DNA of 64,000 bases from Fulvivirga ligni (lineage in GTDB: Bacteria > Bacteroidota > Bacteroidia > Cytophagales > Cyclobacteriaceae): the NCBI RefSeq assembly GCF_021389935.1, contig NZ_CP089979.1, positions 725,001-789,000 on the forward strand, given 5' to 3'. The translations under genes and the position numbers were made by a program. Shown here in pieces: positions 1 through 8,638 of the stretch; position 1 is the stretch's first letter; each line of letters begins with the position of its first letter. A model generated the notes under the pieces. That model was given only the letters and a program-made list of their open reading frames with translations, was not told where the DNA came from and ran no database searches.

Positions 1-266
1 CCTACGGGTAGAGACTCAAAGTTAAAAGGCTGAGAAAAGCCATCTGAATTGATTACCGACTGCTCGTAAACTTTTTCCCCAGAATAATTATAAATGTTGA
101 TTTTCACCTCTCCCTGATCTGGCTTAAAGTAAACCAGCTTGAATTTGTCCTTATTGTTTTGGACTACATTAAATGTGTTTTGAGGATCTACTTTCGAAAA
201 GTTTGCGGACGCAAACGTAGTGGTGCCTGCTATAAGCATAGCTGCCATTGCTGTTAAAAATTTCAT
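1..266 (-). CDS. Secreted protein, N-terminal part (runs off window)
   Basis: The reading frame starts with an ATG at 266 and stays open to the window edge, giving 88 residues. It begins with a signal peptide (MKFLTAMAAMLIAGTTTFASA) followed by a segment rich in beta-strand pattern, with 'VKINIYNYSGEKVYE' resembling the Ig-like C-terminal sorting or DUF3244-type folds common in secreted proteins of Bacteroidota. I infer an exported small beta-sandwich protein. The rest of the gene lies outside the window, so neither the full length nor a function can be given. Confidence 0.65.
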   Translation of the reverse strand, partial: MKFLTAMAAMLIAGTTTFASANFSKVDPQNTFNVVQNNKDKFKLVYFKPDQGEVKINIYNYSGEKVYEQSVINSDGFSQPFNFESLPV

Positions 267-471
267 ACCTAATTATTTTGTTGTTGTTGTTTTGACCTGT
301 TTGATATAACGGAACTTTTTGGAAACGGTTGCGAAATTTGAAAAATAATGTGATTAGCGTAAAAAACAGATGCTGAGTGGTTTATGAATATTTGCGAATG
401 GTTAAACAAATTCATGCTAAATTTTATGAAGAAATATTCATATATTGAAACTTCAATAAAACTAGTCTTAT

Positions 472-684
472 ATGTTAAAAAACGTAATTATATCATTAGG
501 AATTACTCTGTTAATTCCTCTGATCTTTATCTCATATCAGGCATTTTCCGGCAGTCATGGAGAAGGATATGCTTTTGTAATTTCTTTGTCAAAAAATTTT
601 TACATCGAATTAATAATTTCTTTTTTAATCATCTTTGGCTTGGTCTATTTAATACGTGGAAGAGTTTTTTCTAAAAAGGTTTAA
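472..684 (+). CDS. Small two-TM membrane protein
   Basis: This 70-residue protein has two hydrophobic stretches (about residues 4-24 and 44-62) and a basic C-terminal tail (RGRVFSKKV), which suggests an inner-membrane protein with the tail in the cytoplasm. No family is recognised. Its 3' end overlaps the next gene by 29 bases in another frame, which suggests translational coupling. A different-frame reading across 384-674 covers the same DNA but lacks the coherent membrane pattern. Confidence 0.5.
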   Translation: MLKNVIISLGITLLIPLIFISYQAFSGSHGEGYAFVISLSKNFYIELIISFLIIFGLVYLIRGRVFSKKV

Positions 685-1285
685 GAAAAAAACTAAAGCT
701 GAGCTGGAGCAAATACTCGCTAAACAAGAGAAATATGAGCCAGCCGCTATCAGTGCGGCCACAACTGTTTTACAGGAAGAATTATATCAACTAGAGACTC
801 CCACTTTTGCAGACCCAAGGGCTAGAACACTTACCAAAAGCTGGAATGACTTTAGGCGAACTTTTAGCGTGAGGGATATACTTCCAACGCTTTTGTTAGG
901 GGCAGCTTTTATCACCATATTTTTCATTTATGACCGAGTGGGTTTATTCAATCTTGTACCAAAGGGATTTTGGAGGTTAACGATAACTACGGTTACTCTT
1001 AGTTCTTTTCTCATTGCTAATCACCATCTCTATTTCCTGATTCATGGGCGTGCTAATTCCTTTGTAGGGAAAGTTATTCTGGATTACACATTTTACATTG
1101 GACTGATAGTGTTTTTCATGATAATTATCTTATTTGTAGCAATTACCCATGGGCAAAGTGTTTCTGCATCACTACAAATGCCGCCAATTTTCGCCTTGGT
1201 AATCTTTTTATCCATACTAGTATTTATTCTCTTCGAGCTGATAGTGAAAGTTTTAAATTTCATGTTTAAGCTGAAATTTCTTTAA
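656..1285 (+). CDS. Four-TM membrane protein of unknown function
   Basis: The protein has 209 residues and starts at a GTG inside the preceding gene. Residues about 10-45 form a charged helical segment containing 'EKYEPAAISAATTVLQEE'. Similar short 'Y.PEA..AA...L..R' helices stand at the N-terminus of many Bacteroidota membrane proteins. Four hydrophobic segments follow (about 78-95, 108-128, 143-165, 178-200). The overlap with the upstream gene and the close spacing to the downstream one suggest a small operon of membrane proteins from 472 to 2119. No function can be assigned. Confidence 0.6.
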   Translation: MEEFFLKRFKKKTKAELEQILAKQEKYEPAAISAATTVLQEELYQLETPTFADPRARTLTKSWNDFRRTFSVRDILPTLLLGAAFITIFFIYDRVGLFNLVPKGFWRLTITTVTLSSFLIANHHLYFLIHGRANSFVGKVILDYTFYIGLIVFFMIIILFVAITHGQSVSASLQMPPIFALVIFLSILVFILFELIVKVLNFMFKLKFL

Positions 1286-1311
1286 AATATCCTCTTCTAA
1301 CAAAAATTAAA

Positions 1312-1818
1312 ATGACTAAGAAAGACTTCTTTATTCTGGTGATTAAAATACTGGGTTTGTATTTACTTATTGCAACCCTGTTTTCTGGAATGCCAAGTGC
1401 CATGAGCATGGCATTCGTTGAACCAGGTGCAGAAAATATCTTTTGGATAATTCTTATCGTCGGCTTGATCATAGGCCTATTTCTTCTCCTAATTTTTAAA
1501 GCTGATCACTTAGTTAGGTTGCTACAACTGGATAAAGGTTTTGATGATGAGCGAATTAATCTGGGTTCTCTAAACGCTGAAGACATCGTTAAAATTTCTC
1601 TGTTTCTAATTGGAGGTTTTATGATCGTAAAAAACATACCCAGCTTTATTAGCTACTGCTATATGGTTTTGAAATCTGACATAGGTGGCGAGACTATTCA
1701 AGACATGACTAAATTTTGGTGGGCAGTAGCAGCAATCAATGTATTCATCGGATTTATATTAATAACCAATTATAGACCTATTGCACAGAGGTTTGTCCAC
1801 ACTAACGCAGACAATTGA
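1312..1818 (+). CDS. Multi-TM membrane protein of unknown function
   Basis: This 168-residue protein starts with ATG 26 bases after the preceding stop. It has four predicted membrane segments (about 7-25, 45-65, 95-115, 138-158), separated by a cytoplasmic-looking acidic loop around residues 70-90 (DKGFDDERINLGSLNAEDIVK). It looks like a member of the same local membrane-protein operon. I do not recognise the family. A possible TTG start of the next, frameshifted gene overlaps its stop codon. Confidence 0.6.
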   Translation: MTKKDFFILVIKILGLYLLIATLFSGMPSAMSMAFVEPGAENIFWIILIVGLIIGLFLLLIFKADHLVRLLQLDKGFDDERINLGSLNAEDIVKISLFLIGGFMIVKNIPSFISYCYMVLKSDIGGETIQDMTKFWWAVAAINVFIGFILITNYRPIAQRFVHTNADN

Positions 1819-2119
1819 TCGAACTCATTCTAGTAATTTTAATAGCTTTCGTTTTTGCTAAGGCCAGCAAAAATAAAAGAGATAGCTCCATCTGGTGGGC
1901 CTTTGTAGGAATCATATATTATGCCACAGGCCGCTCATTAGCTTTATTAATGATATATGGGTGTTGATTGTAGTAGGTTCTGCCAACTTCTCATTTAGAG
2001 AATTGTCTGCTATCTCTCTAGGGGAGTTAATATTATGTATAATTATTGGAACTATTACGGCTTACATTCTTGGAAGTATCTCTGGGTTAAACTTCAGAAG
2101 AATACTAAACGAAAATTAA
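1815..2119 (+). pseudogene. Small membrane protein gene with one-base frameshift
   Basis: A frame opening at TTG 1815 encodes about 50 residues of membrane-like sequence (LIELILVILIAFVFAKA... ending LALLMIYGC) and stops around 1966. From the same point another frame continues through 2119 with a further membrane segment (VLIVVGSANFSF ... AYILGSISGLNF). Joined at the GGG near 1960 they make one coherent protein of about 100 residues with three hydrophobic segments. The simplest explanation is a one-base deletion in the gene, or a base-calling error. Programmed -1 slippage is possible, but there is no classic slippery heptamer. Confidence 0.5.
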
Positions 2120-2172
2120 ATCAGTCGAACCATTATGAAAAGTAGTTCATAAGAGATGACTAACTTTACATT

Positions 2173-2847
2173 ATGACCTATGCCCAACAAATTCTTGACT
2201 ACTATGCTCGGCTCAATTTGCCTCAAAATTTGCCGGAAGGCGTAGAGGTGCTCTATCCTTTTGATGAAGATGAGGTAAAAAGGGTGACTGATCTTTTCTA
2301 TCATCAATATTTTAATGATACCAATAAAAGGACTTTTCTCATAGGTATAAATCCAGGCAGGCTTGGGGGTGGCGCTACGGGAATCCCATTCACTGATCCC
2401 ATACGGCTGGAAGAAGAACTGGGTATTGAAAATAATTTTGATAAAAAATCTGAGTTGTCCTCTCGATTTATTTATCAAATGATTCAGGCTGTAGGTGGAC
2501 CTGCTATCTTTTATAAACACTTCTATTTCAGCTCTGTATCTCCATTGGGATTTGTAAAAGATGGTAAAAATCTAAATTATTACGACATACCCGAGCTTCA
2601 AAATGCCCTGGAAGATTATATGGTGGAAGAAATGCGCAAGCAGATAGCCTTTGGTGCGCATGACACAGCCTTTAGCCTGGGTATGGGCAAAAACATTGCT
2701 TACCTGAAAGCACTGAACAAAAAGTATAAGCTATTTAAGGAAATAGTGCCGCTACCGCATCCAAGATGGGTGATGCAGTATCGGCTGAAACGGCTTGATG
2801 AGTTTATAGATCAATACAAACAAGCATTTTCTCCATTTATGCATTAA
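2173..2847 (+). CDS. Uracil-DNA glycosylase-fold protein (SMUG1-like, DUF4918 type)
   Basis: This 224-residue protein belongs by motif to the uracil-DNA glycosylase superfamily. Residues about 57-75 contain 'GINPGRLGGGATGIPFTDP', matching the SMUG1-type motif I (NPGPxGMxQTGVPFG), and the C-terminal part contains 'PLPHPRWVMQYR', equivalent to the HPS/HPR motif that closes on the DNA minor groove. A role in base excision repair, removing uracil or oxidised pyrimidines, is expected for the family. Whether this branch is catalytically active is not shown by the sequence. It converges with the next gene, overlapping by four bases at the stop codons. Confidence 0.75.
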   Translation: MTYAQQILDYYARLNLPQNLPEGVEVLYPFDEDEVKRVTDLFYHQYFNDTNKRTFLIGINPGRLGGGATGIPFTDPIRLEEELGIENNFDKKSELSSRFIYQMIQAVGGPAIFYKHFYFSSVSPLGFVKDGKNLNYYDIPELQNALEDYMVEEMRKQIAFGAHDTAFSLGMGKNIAYLKALNKKYKLFKEIVPLPHPRWVMQYRLKRLDEFIDQYKQAFSPFMH

Positions 2848-3437
2848 GCCCTTCGTGGTTTTCGGTAGGCATAATAGCTAAGAACTATTTTCAAGGCCTC
2901 GTGCACTGCCTGGTTGATGGGCATAAGCTTCATTCCAAGCTCTGAATCAATGGCTCTAAGTTGAAAATAATAGTTTCTCATCACCGGTGTGGGTCTTCCT
3001 TCAGCTATATGCTGCACTGCCTTTTGATAAACTAATTGTTTCTCAGTTTTTATAGTTTGGCAAGTAACCAGCTTGGGTTCGCCATTCTTATCCAGCACAG
3101 CGGCATTACCAAAAAGTCTGCAAATAAGGCCTCTGTATTTATACTGACTACAAAATCCGGACTCGTTTTCCTTTAAGAAAGGGCGAAACATTCGGCAAAA
3201 AGGATCATCGCTGGAAGTGTCTAATTCTTCAAGCCATTGATAAGCCTGCCCTTCTTTAAAGAGGTGGTAGGCTAACGGCAAAAATTCCAATGCAGCTGCC
3301 GAAATATCTGGCTTTTTGCAACATAGACCGCATCCTGAGACGCACTGTAAACCCGTTGCATTCTTAAAGGTAGCCAGGTCCCTTTCCAGGCTGGAGAATA
3401 CCCGTTCTACAGCCTGAACTTTACGATAAATTGACAT
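2844..3437 (-). CDS. YkgJ-family cysteine-cluster protein
   Basis: The protein has 197 residues. The N-terminal third carries 'CVSGCGLCC' (about residues 32-40), and further cysteines lie at 'FCRMF', 'FCSQYKYRGLICRLFG' and 'LVTCQT'. This spacing is that of the YkgJ/CxxCxxCC family, thought to bind zinc or an Fe-S cluster. The enzymatic role of the family is unsettled. The gene is convergent with the UDG-like gene. The ATG at 3437 fits the family's usual start. Confidence 0.75.
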   Translation of the reverse strand: MSIYRKVQAVERVFSSLERDLATFKNATGLQCVSGCGLCCKKPDISAAALEFLPLAYHLFKEGQAYQWLEELDTSSDDPFCRMFRPFLKENESGFCSQYKYRGLICRLFGNAAVLDKNGEPKLVTCQTIKTEKQLVYQKAVQHIAEGRPTPVMRNYYFQLRAIDSELGMKLMPINQAVHEALKIVLSYYAYRKPRRA

Positions 3438-3521
3438 TCGTAAAAAACCGGCACGAAGATATTTAGAAGTCCGATAATTCTGATCTGTTAGATCTAAATT
3501 TATTTTGCAAGACCGTGGCTG

Positions 3522-4217
3522 TTATAACTGAATGTAGTAGTTGAACTGTAAAAACGGCACATGATTCAAATTACTAAACAAATCATTTGACCGCCATTGA
3601 AAATTAAACTCCAATTTGTTTCTCTGAGCCAATAAGTAGCCAACCCCAGCAGTTAGCCTATTATCCAGAGAAGCATCTGTAGTTTTGCCTGTGGTGTATA
3701 ATAGCTCATTGGATGCCATTGCATAAAATTCTTTTGGATTGAGCTCCTCTCCTGATAACGGAGCATCTAAGGAAAATCTATACCTAAAACGCCAGCGATA
3801 ATTATCATTTTGCCAGCGCTCATCTACTCTCAGTCTACTGGCATAGCGCTGATTTAAGTTACTGTGCGCCCAGCTAATCTGCTGAGTTAATCGGTGCTCA
3901 TACAAATATTCCTCCTCCTCAAAGGGATCTCGATAGCGATATTTGTAGCCCGCACTTAGCTTCACGTTACTCAACCAATGATAGGTGAAAAATTGGCTCA
4001 GTTCAAAAAACTCGGTTACAGTACCTGCATCCTCTAGGGTAGTAAGTCTGGCACCTAAACTAGTATTCGCCGACCAGCGTGATTTTATTTTGTAATTTAC
4101 TGAAACTCCTGGCTCATAGCTTATTTTATCTTCTTGTGCCTTTGCGCTGCTTAAAAAAAGGCTCATCATTAAAGCCAATGCAAGGCACCCTCTACTCTTA
4201 ATACAAGATATGATCAT
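3522..4217 (-). CDS. DUF2490 outer-membrane beta-barrel protein
   Basis: The protein has 231 residues, with an N-terminal signal peptide (CLALALMMSLFLSSAKAQ) followed by alternating aromatic strands typical of a small outer-membrane barrel: 'SRWSANTSLGARL', 'KLSAGYKYRYRDPF', 'RYRFSLDAPLSG', and a C-terminal strand ending 'FLQFNYYIQL'. The pattern 'YRDPFEEEEYLYEHRLTQQISW' and 'WRFRYRFSLDAPLSG' is characteristic of DUF2490 proteins in Bacteroidota. Function is unknown. Its 5' end overlaps the 3' end of the upstream PepSY-like gene by 20 bases, so the two are probably co-expressed. Confidence 0.75.
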   Translation of the reverse strand: MIISCIKSRGCLALALMMSLFLSSAKAQEDKISYEPGVSVNYKIKSRWSANTSLGARLTTLEDAGTVTEFFELSQFFTYHWLSNVKLSAGYKYRYRDPFEEEEYLYEHRLTQQISWAHSNLNQRYASRLRVDERWQNDNYRWRFRYRFSLDAPLSGEELNPKEFYAMASNELLYTTGKTTDASLDNRLTAGVGYLLAQRNKLEFNFQWRSNDLFSNLNHVPFLQFNYYIQL

Positions 4218-4785
4218 CGGCCCTCCCCACTATTTCCCTCTGTTCTAAAAATTTTCCCTGCTCATCGAATAGCATCTCATAACCTTGCCACGAGTTATTC
4301 TGAAGCACACTTATGATCAATTCATATCTTATTGTAAATCTACTTTCATTGGCATGAGCCGAATAAAATATTTGCTGTAGACTGGCAGATGGATCACTAT
4401 ATTGCTTTTGGCTTTTTCTTATCTGATAATTGGCATATTTCGCCAAATGATCTGCAACATTTTGGATCACATTATCTGGCAAAGCCATGAAGCAGACCAA
4501 CCGTTCTATATCTTCTAACATCCCATTTTTATTAAATTCAATACTATAAAGGATGTGGTCTTTTTTCAGCTTTATCTCATAACTGGTACGGCCGCTGTCA
4601 GACTCAAAGTAATACTTCACTTTCTTTGCGTCATTTATAATTTGATCTGCCTGATCTAATATGCTGGCAGGCAATTCCTTAGCTTTAATCCGCACCTCCT
4701 TTTCCGCCTTGTATTTTTGGGCGTGCGCACAAGTACAGATGATAAATAGTACTAGTATGGCCGCATACTTTAAAATTAACTTCAT
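4198..4785 (-). CDS. Secreted PepSY-like protein
   Basis: I choose the ATG at 4785, giving 195 residues, because it is followed directly by a signal peptide (MKLILKYAAILVLFIICTCAHAQ). An upstream in-frame start near 4905 would intrude into the rhomboid gene and put unrelated sequence before the signal. The mature part contains 'KELPASILDQADQII...YYFESDSGRTSYEIKLKKDHILYSIEFNKNG', the pattern of periplasmic PepSY-like (DUF2874) domains that may bind or inhibit peptides. It is co-directional with the DUF2490 gene and overlaps it. Confidence 0.65.
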   Translation of the reverse strand: MKLILKYAAILVLFIICTCAHAQKYKAEKEVRIKAKELPASILDQADQIINDAKKVKYYFESDSGRTSYEIKLKKDHILYSIEFNKNGMLEDIERLVCFMALPDNVIQNVADHLAKYANYQIRKSQKQYSDPSASLQQIFYSAHANESRFTIRYELIISVLQNNSWQGYEMLFDEQGKFLEQREIVGRADDHILY

Positions 4786-4832
4786 ATTAAATTTTAAAAC
4801 CGTGAAATCTGATATTGGTTTATCAATAACCA

Positions 4833-6743
4833 TCAAGGAAAAATAAACCTGTGGTAAGCCCCAGATAGCACCGGATTTATACCATGCTCTCTTCCTGGCT
4901 CCCACTTTGGTCCGTTTTGTAATATTTCCATGGCCATTTCACTCAACTCATGATCATCACTACTGTATACTCTAATGTTATAGACATTGCCTTTTTTATC
5001 CACATCGAAGAGCAATTCTACAGCACCTTTTGGGAAAGAATTGGGAAGGCTTTCTATGCGCTCCGTTAAGTAGGCCTGGAACTTTTCATAGCCACCTTGT
5101 GGATAGGGCTGATAAATGGAGGCATCATACTCATACATTTCTCCATCTTTAGAATAGGATATTCCTTTAGTGAGCCTGCCCTGATCAAAAAACTCTTTGA
5201 AGTAGGGCTGGCCATTGGCATAGTAGCCAAAGCTGAGGCTGTCTTTCAGGCCATTAGTAAAATGCTGATAGGAGGCTATAATGCCACCGTCATATGTTTT
5301 AATTATATCTCCTTCGCCATTAGACACTTGGAGGTCACCGTTTTCATTCCAGGCATTGATCAGATATGACCTCTCAGCATAACGAACTTCCTGAGCCAAG
5401 GATCCATTTTTATGAAACTCCTCCCATTTTCCCACTCTATCTTCATTTTGATAGCGCCCCACAGCACTATAAACGCTGTCTTCAGTGTAGTAAAGAAACA
5501 CGCCGTCTTTTATTCCTTTTTTGTAAGTGCCTTTCATCTGTATGGCACCATTTCTAAAATAATCTCTCACTGGCCCATTCCACCTGCCCAAACTGTCTTT
5601 ATAACCCAATCTGTAGTAGCTGGCCAGATAACTCTGGGTCTCTTTCCAATTTTTATCATAATATACCTTAGCCACCTCGCCACTGGAAGGTTTTTGAACG
5701 GCAGAATCTGGTCGTGGCTCAGAGGCCGATTCCATAGCCAAAGGGTATTCCAAATTAAGAGTAAGCCCATCCCGTACAATATCCAAACTATCGAAATAGG
5801 TATATGATTCTTTTTCGATCATATAAATCGTGTATTGCATTTCAAGAGCCTTGTCCTCGGCATATTTTTTTATCTGATCATAATCAGAAATTAGCACTTC
5901 TGGCAGGTTATGCAGGCTATCGATTTGCCACAATAAAGTATCCCAATGCGGCATATATTCATTCATATCCTTCAGGAATACAGCATCAGAACTGTAGTTA
6001 CCATTCATAATATTATTGCTGGCTCTTTCGGTCTTTACCAGTTCCTGAAAAACATCGAAATATTCTTCTTTCTCTCTGGGAAGAAGGCTGAAGTAGATAA
6101 CTCCAGTCAGCGTAAGAATGATAACTGTTGTCCAATAGAATATGATCCTTTTACGGTGAACACTATAAGCGTAAAACAAGCCCAGAATGATTCCTGCCAG
6201 CAGCCCTCCCATATGAGCGGCGTTATCAAACTGAAAGGAACTACCTACCAGATTTATGATAACAATATAGACTACGAACGAAACTACAATATTCCTTAGT
6301 TTCACTTTATCGTTCCAATGGATAATTACCATGAATGTCATTAAGAAACCAAATAAGCCAAACAATGCCCCACTGGCGCCGGCACTCACCACATACAAAT
6401 TCCAAAAAAGACTAGCTATACCGGCAAATAGAGCACTAATGAAATACAGCCCAGCAAAATTCCAAGAGCCAATATGTGGCTCCAAATTTCTACCAAGGCT
6501 ATAAAGAGCCAACATGTTCATGAGTAAGTGCACAATGCCAAAGTGCAGAAAAGCACTACTAAAGAGCCTCCACCATTCGCTACCTAGCGTGTAGGGAGAA
6601 AAGTTAGCCCCCCAGTGGATCATAGTAATTACATCACTCTGGTTATCTTCCAAAATAACCTGTAGCACAAAAACCCCTACATTTAAGGTGAGTAGCAGAT
6701 AGGTCAATAATGGAATAGGCTTTCCGTCTTGGTCTCTGATCAT
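4833..6743 (-). CDS. Rhomboid intramembrane protease fused to YwqK repeats and TonB-C domain
   Basis: This 636-residue protein has three parts. Residues 1-200 form a rhomboid serine protease domain with the family's six-TM pattern: 'HLLMN' at about 72-76, the nucleophile motif GASGALFG at about 122-129 (Ser124) and the catalytic His177 in 'AAHMGG'. After a further TM segment (about 200-220) comes a soluble region. Residues about 355-545 hold repeated 'G.....YYxNGxxxxxxxYxxG' units of the YwqK/MORN type. Residues about 555-636 form a TonB C-terminal-like domain ('GAVELLFDVDKKGNVYNIRV'). The protease domain looks intact. I infer an inner-membrane protein with a periplasmic tail of repeat and partner-binding modules. 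Confidence 0.85.
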   Translation of the reverse strand: MIRDQDGKPIPLLTYLLLTLNVGVFVLQVILEDNQSDVITMIHWGANFSPYTLGSEWWRLFSSAFLHFGIVHLLMNMLALYSLGRNLEPHIGSWNFAGLYFISALFAGIASLFWNLYVVSAGASGALFGLFGFLMTFMVIIHWNDKVKLRNIVVSFVVYIVIINLVGSSFQFDNAAHMGGLLAGIILGLFYAYSVHRKRIIFYWTTVIILTLTGVIYFSLLPREKEEYFDVFQELVKTERASNNIMNGNYSSDAVFLKDMNEYMPHWDTLLWQIDSLHNLPEVLISDYDQIKKYAEDKALEMQYTIYMIEKESYTYFDSLDIVRDGLTLNLEYPLAMESASEPRPDSAVQKPSSGEVAKVYYDKNWKETQSYLASYYRLGYKDSLGRWNGPVRDYFRNGAIQMKGTYKKGIKDGVFLYYTEDSVYSAVGRYQNEDRVGKWEEFHKNGSLAQEVRYAERSYLINAWNENGDLQVSNGEGDIIKTYDGGIIASYQHFTNGLKDSLSFGYYANGQPYFKEFFDQGRLTKGISYSKDGEMYEYDASIYQPYPQGGYEKFQAYLTERIESLPNSFPKGAVELLFDVDKKGNVYNIRVYSSDDHELSEMAMEILQNGPKWEPGREHGINPVLSGAYHRFIFP

Positions 6744-6890
6744 GGGACTAAAAGTAAAAAGTGGATTTCATTACAATAAGCAATGATGAGACTAATTTAG
6801 TTTTTAAGCATCGGGAATAATAGATACTTAAAGAAATTCACATCCTATCTTTATCAATTCCGTTTCAAAACAGGTAGCTAAATCGAAATT

Positions 6891-8627
6891 ATGAGTAAGA
6901 AGCAAGTAACCATAGGCCATGTATTTAAGACAATTATATGGCCAAGAAAATATCAGGTGCTATTAGGGCTTGTATTAGTGATTATTAGTAGGCTAGCTAG
7001 CTTAGTTCTGCCTGGAGCAAGCAAGTTTTTGCTAGATAACGTGGTGAAAGATAATGACATGAATTTATTAAAGACCATCATTGCCGCGGTGGTCGGAGCT
7101 ATTTTCATTCAGGCCATTACTTCTTTTGCTTTAACTCAAATCCTCAGTGTAGAAGCACAAAATCTTATAGCCAAATTGAGACTCAAAGTGCAAAGCCATA
7201 TCATAAAGCTTCCAGTTAGATTCTTCGACAATACCAAAACAGGAGAGCTTGTATCGCGAATCATGTCTGATGTAGAAGGCGTTAGAAATATTGTTGGTAC
7301 AGGGTTAGCTCAGCTTTTTGGGGGCATTTTGACATCCATTATCTGTCTTGGGATTTTGATCTATATCAGCCCGATGATGACGCTCTATGTGCTGGTACCT
7401 GTTATTATTTTTGGTGTGATTTCACTTAAAGCATTCGGTTACATCAGACCCATATTTAGAGAGCGGGGTAAAATCAACGCCGAAGTAACAGGCAGACTTA
7501 CAGAAACCTTGGGAGGTGTTCGAGTAATTAAGGGATTTAATGCTGAAAATCAAGAAATTAAGACCTTTGATGAGGGTGTAACCAGGCTTTTTCTTAACGT
7601 AAAGAAAAGTCTCACTGCTACCAGTATAATGACTAGTTCCTCCACATTTCTGTTAGGTCTAGCCACCGCAGGCATCATGGGCATTGGGGGTTATATGATG
7701 ATGAACGATGAACTTTCTCAAGGAGATTTTCTTGCCTTTACTCTTTACCTTGGATTTATGATAGCCCCTATCCTACAGATGAGCAATATCGGTAGCCAAC
7801 TTACGGAAGCTTTTGCCGGCCTTGACAGAACGGAGGAAATTTTAAATGAGCCACTGGAAAGCGACGATCAAAAACGAACTGAGGTTCTTAAAGAAATAGA
7901 AGGGCACATTCAGTTTAAGCAGGTGAAATTTGCTTATGAAGAAAATAAAAATGTGGTAAAAGGTGTTTCTTTTGATGCCCCTGCAGGATCAGTTACAGCG
8001 CTCGTAGGAACCTCAGGATCAGGTAAATCTACTATAGCAGGCCTCGCCGCATCCTTCTTAAATCCGAATGATGGCACCATTACTATTGATGGCGTAGATT
8101 TATCCACTGTTTCATTAGAAAGCTATCGTAGCAAGCTCGGAGTGGTTTTGCAAAATGATTTTCTTTTTGAAGGCACTATTAGGGAGAACATACTTTTTCC
8201 AAGGCCACAAGCCAGTGAAGCGGAGGTACTTAATGCCGTAAAAGCAGCCCATGTAGATGAGTTTACTGATCGTTTTGAAGATGGTCTCGATACCATGATT
8301 GGTGAAAGGGGTGTAAAACTATCAGGTGGGCAGCAGCAGCGAATAGCCATAGCTCGTGCAATACTGGCTGACCCAAGAATATTAATTTTGGATGAGGCTA
8401 CCTCTAACCTCGATATGGAAAGTGAGGCTTACATTCAGCAAAGTTTAAAGGAGCTGATGAAAGGTAGAACCACTTTTGTAATTGCCCACAGGCTAAGCAC
8501 CATCCGTCAGGCGGATCAGATTTTAGTGATTGAAAATGGAAACATAGTGGAGCAAGGCACTCATGATCAGTTGATTGTGAAAGACGGAAGATACCATGAG
8601 CTTTATACTTATCAGGCAAGAATTTAA
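6891..8627 (+). CDS. MsbA-like ABC exporter (fused permease and ATPase)
   Basis: A 578-residue half-transporter. Residues about 15-310 form the six-TM ABC exporter fold. Residues about 335-578 form the ATPase with Walker A GTSGSGKST, a Q-loop, the signature LSGGQQQR, Walker B ILILDEAT and the switch histidine in 'IAHRLS'. It resembles MsbA/BmrA-type homodimeric exporters of lipids or drugs; the substrate cannot be read from the sequence. The DinB-like gene follows after 11 bases, so the two are probably one transcript. Confidence 0.85.
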   Translation: MSKKQVTIGHVFKTIIWPRKYQVLLGLVLVIISRLASLVLPGASKFLLDNVVKDNDMNLLKTIIAAVVGAIFIQAITSFALTQILSVEAQNLIAKLRLKVQSHIIKLPVRFFDNTKTGELVSRIMSDVEGVRNIVGTGLAQLFGGILTSIICLGILIYISPMMTLYVLVPVIIFGVISLKAFGYIRPIFRERGKINAEVTGRLTETLGGVRVIKGFNAENQEIKTFDEGVTRLFLNVKKSLTATSIMTSSSTFLLGLATAGIMGIGGYMMMNDELSQGDFLAFTLYLGFMIAPILQMSNIGSQLTEAFAGLDRTEEILNEPLESDDQKRTEVLKEIEGHIQFKQVKFAYEENKNVVKGVSFDAPAGSVTALVGTSGSGKSTIAGLAASFLNPNDGTITIDGVDLSTVSLESYRSKLGVVLQNDFLFEGTIRENILFPRPQASEAEVLNAVKAAHVDEFTDRFEDGLDTMIGERGVKLSGGQQQRIAIARAILADPRILILDEATSNLDMESEAYIQQSLKELMKGRTTFVIAHRLSTIRQADQILVIENGNIVEQGTHDQLIVKDGRYHELYTYQARI

Positions 8628-8638
8628 GCATCCCTTTT

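Noticed and set aside
384-674. A 96-residue frame overlapping the first small membrane protein
   Set aside because: It is basic and aromatic-rich from AT-rich DNA without a membrane or domain pattern; the frame at 472-684 fits membrane helices and the operon spacing better.
4786-4905. N-terminal extension of the PepSY-like gene
   Set aside because: It would overlap the rhomboid gene end and precede a clear signal peptide that starts at 4785.
5412-5807. Antisense frames of up to 131 residues inside the rhomboid gene
   Set aside because: They mirror the repeat-rich coding strand and show no family pattern.
6843-6850. TATCTTTA as promoter of the ABC exporter gene
   Set aside because: It lacks the final G of the consensus and has no -33 partner.
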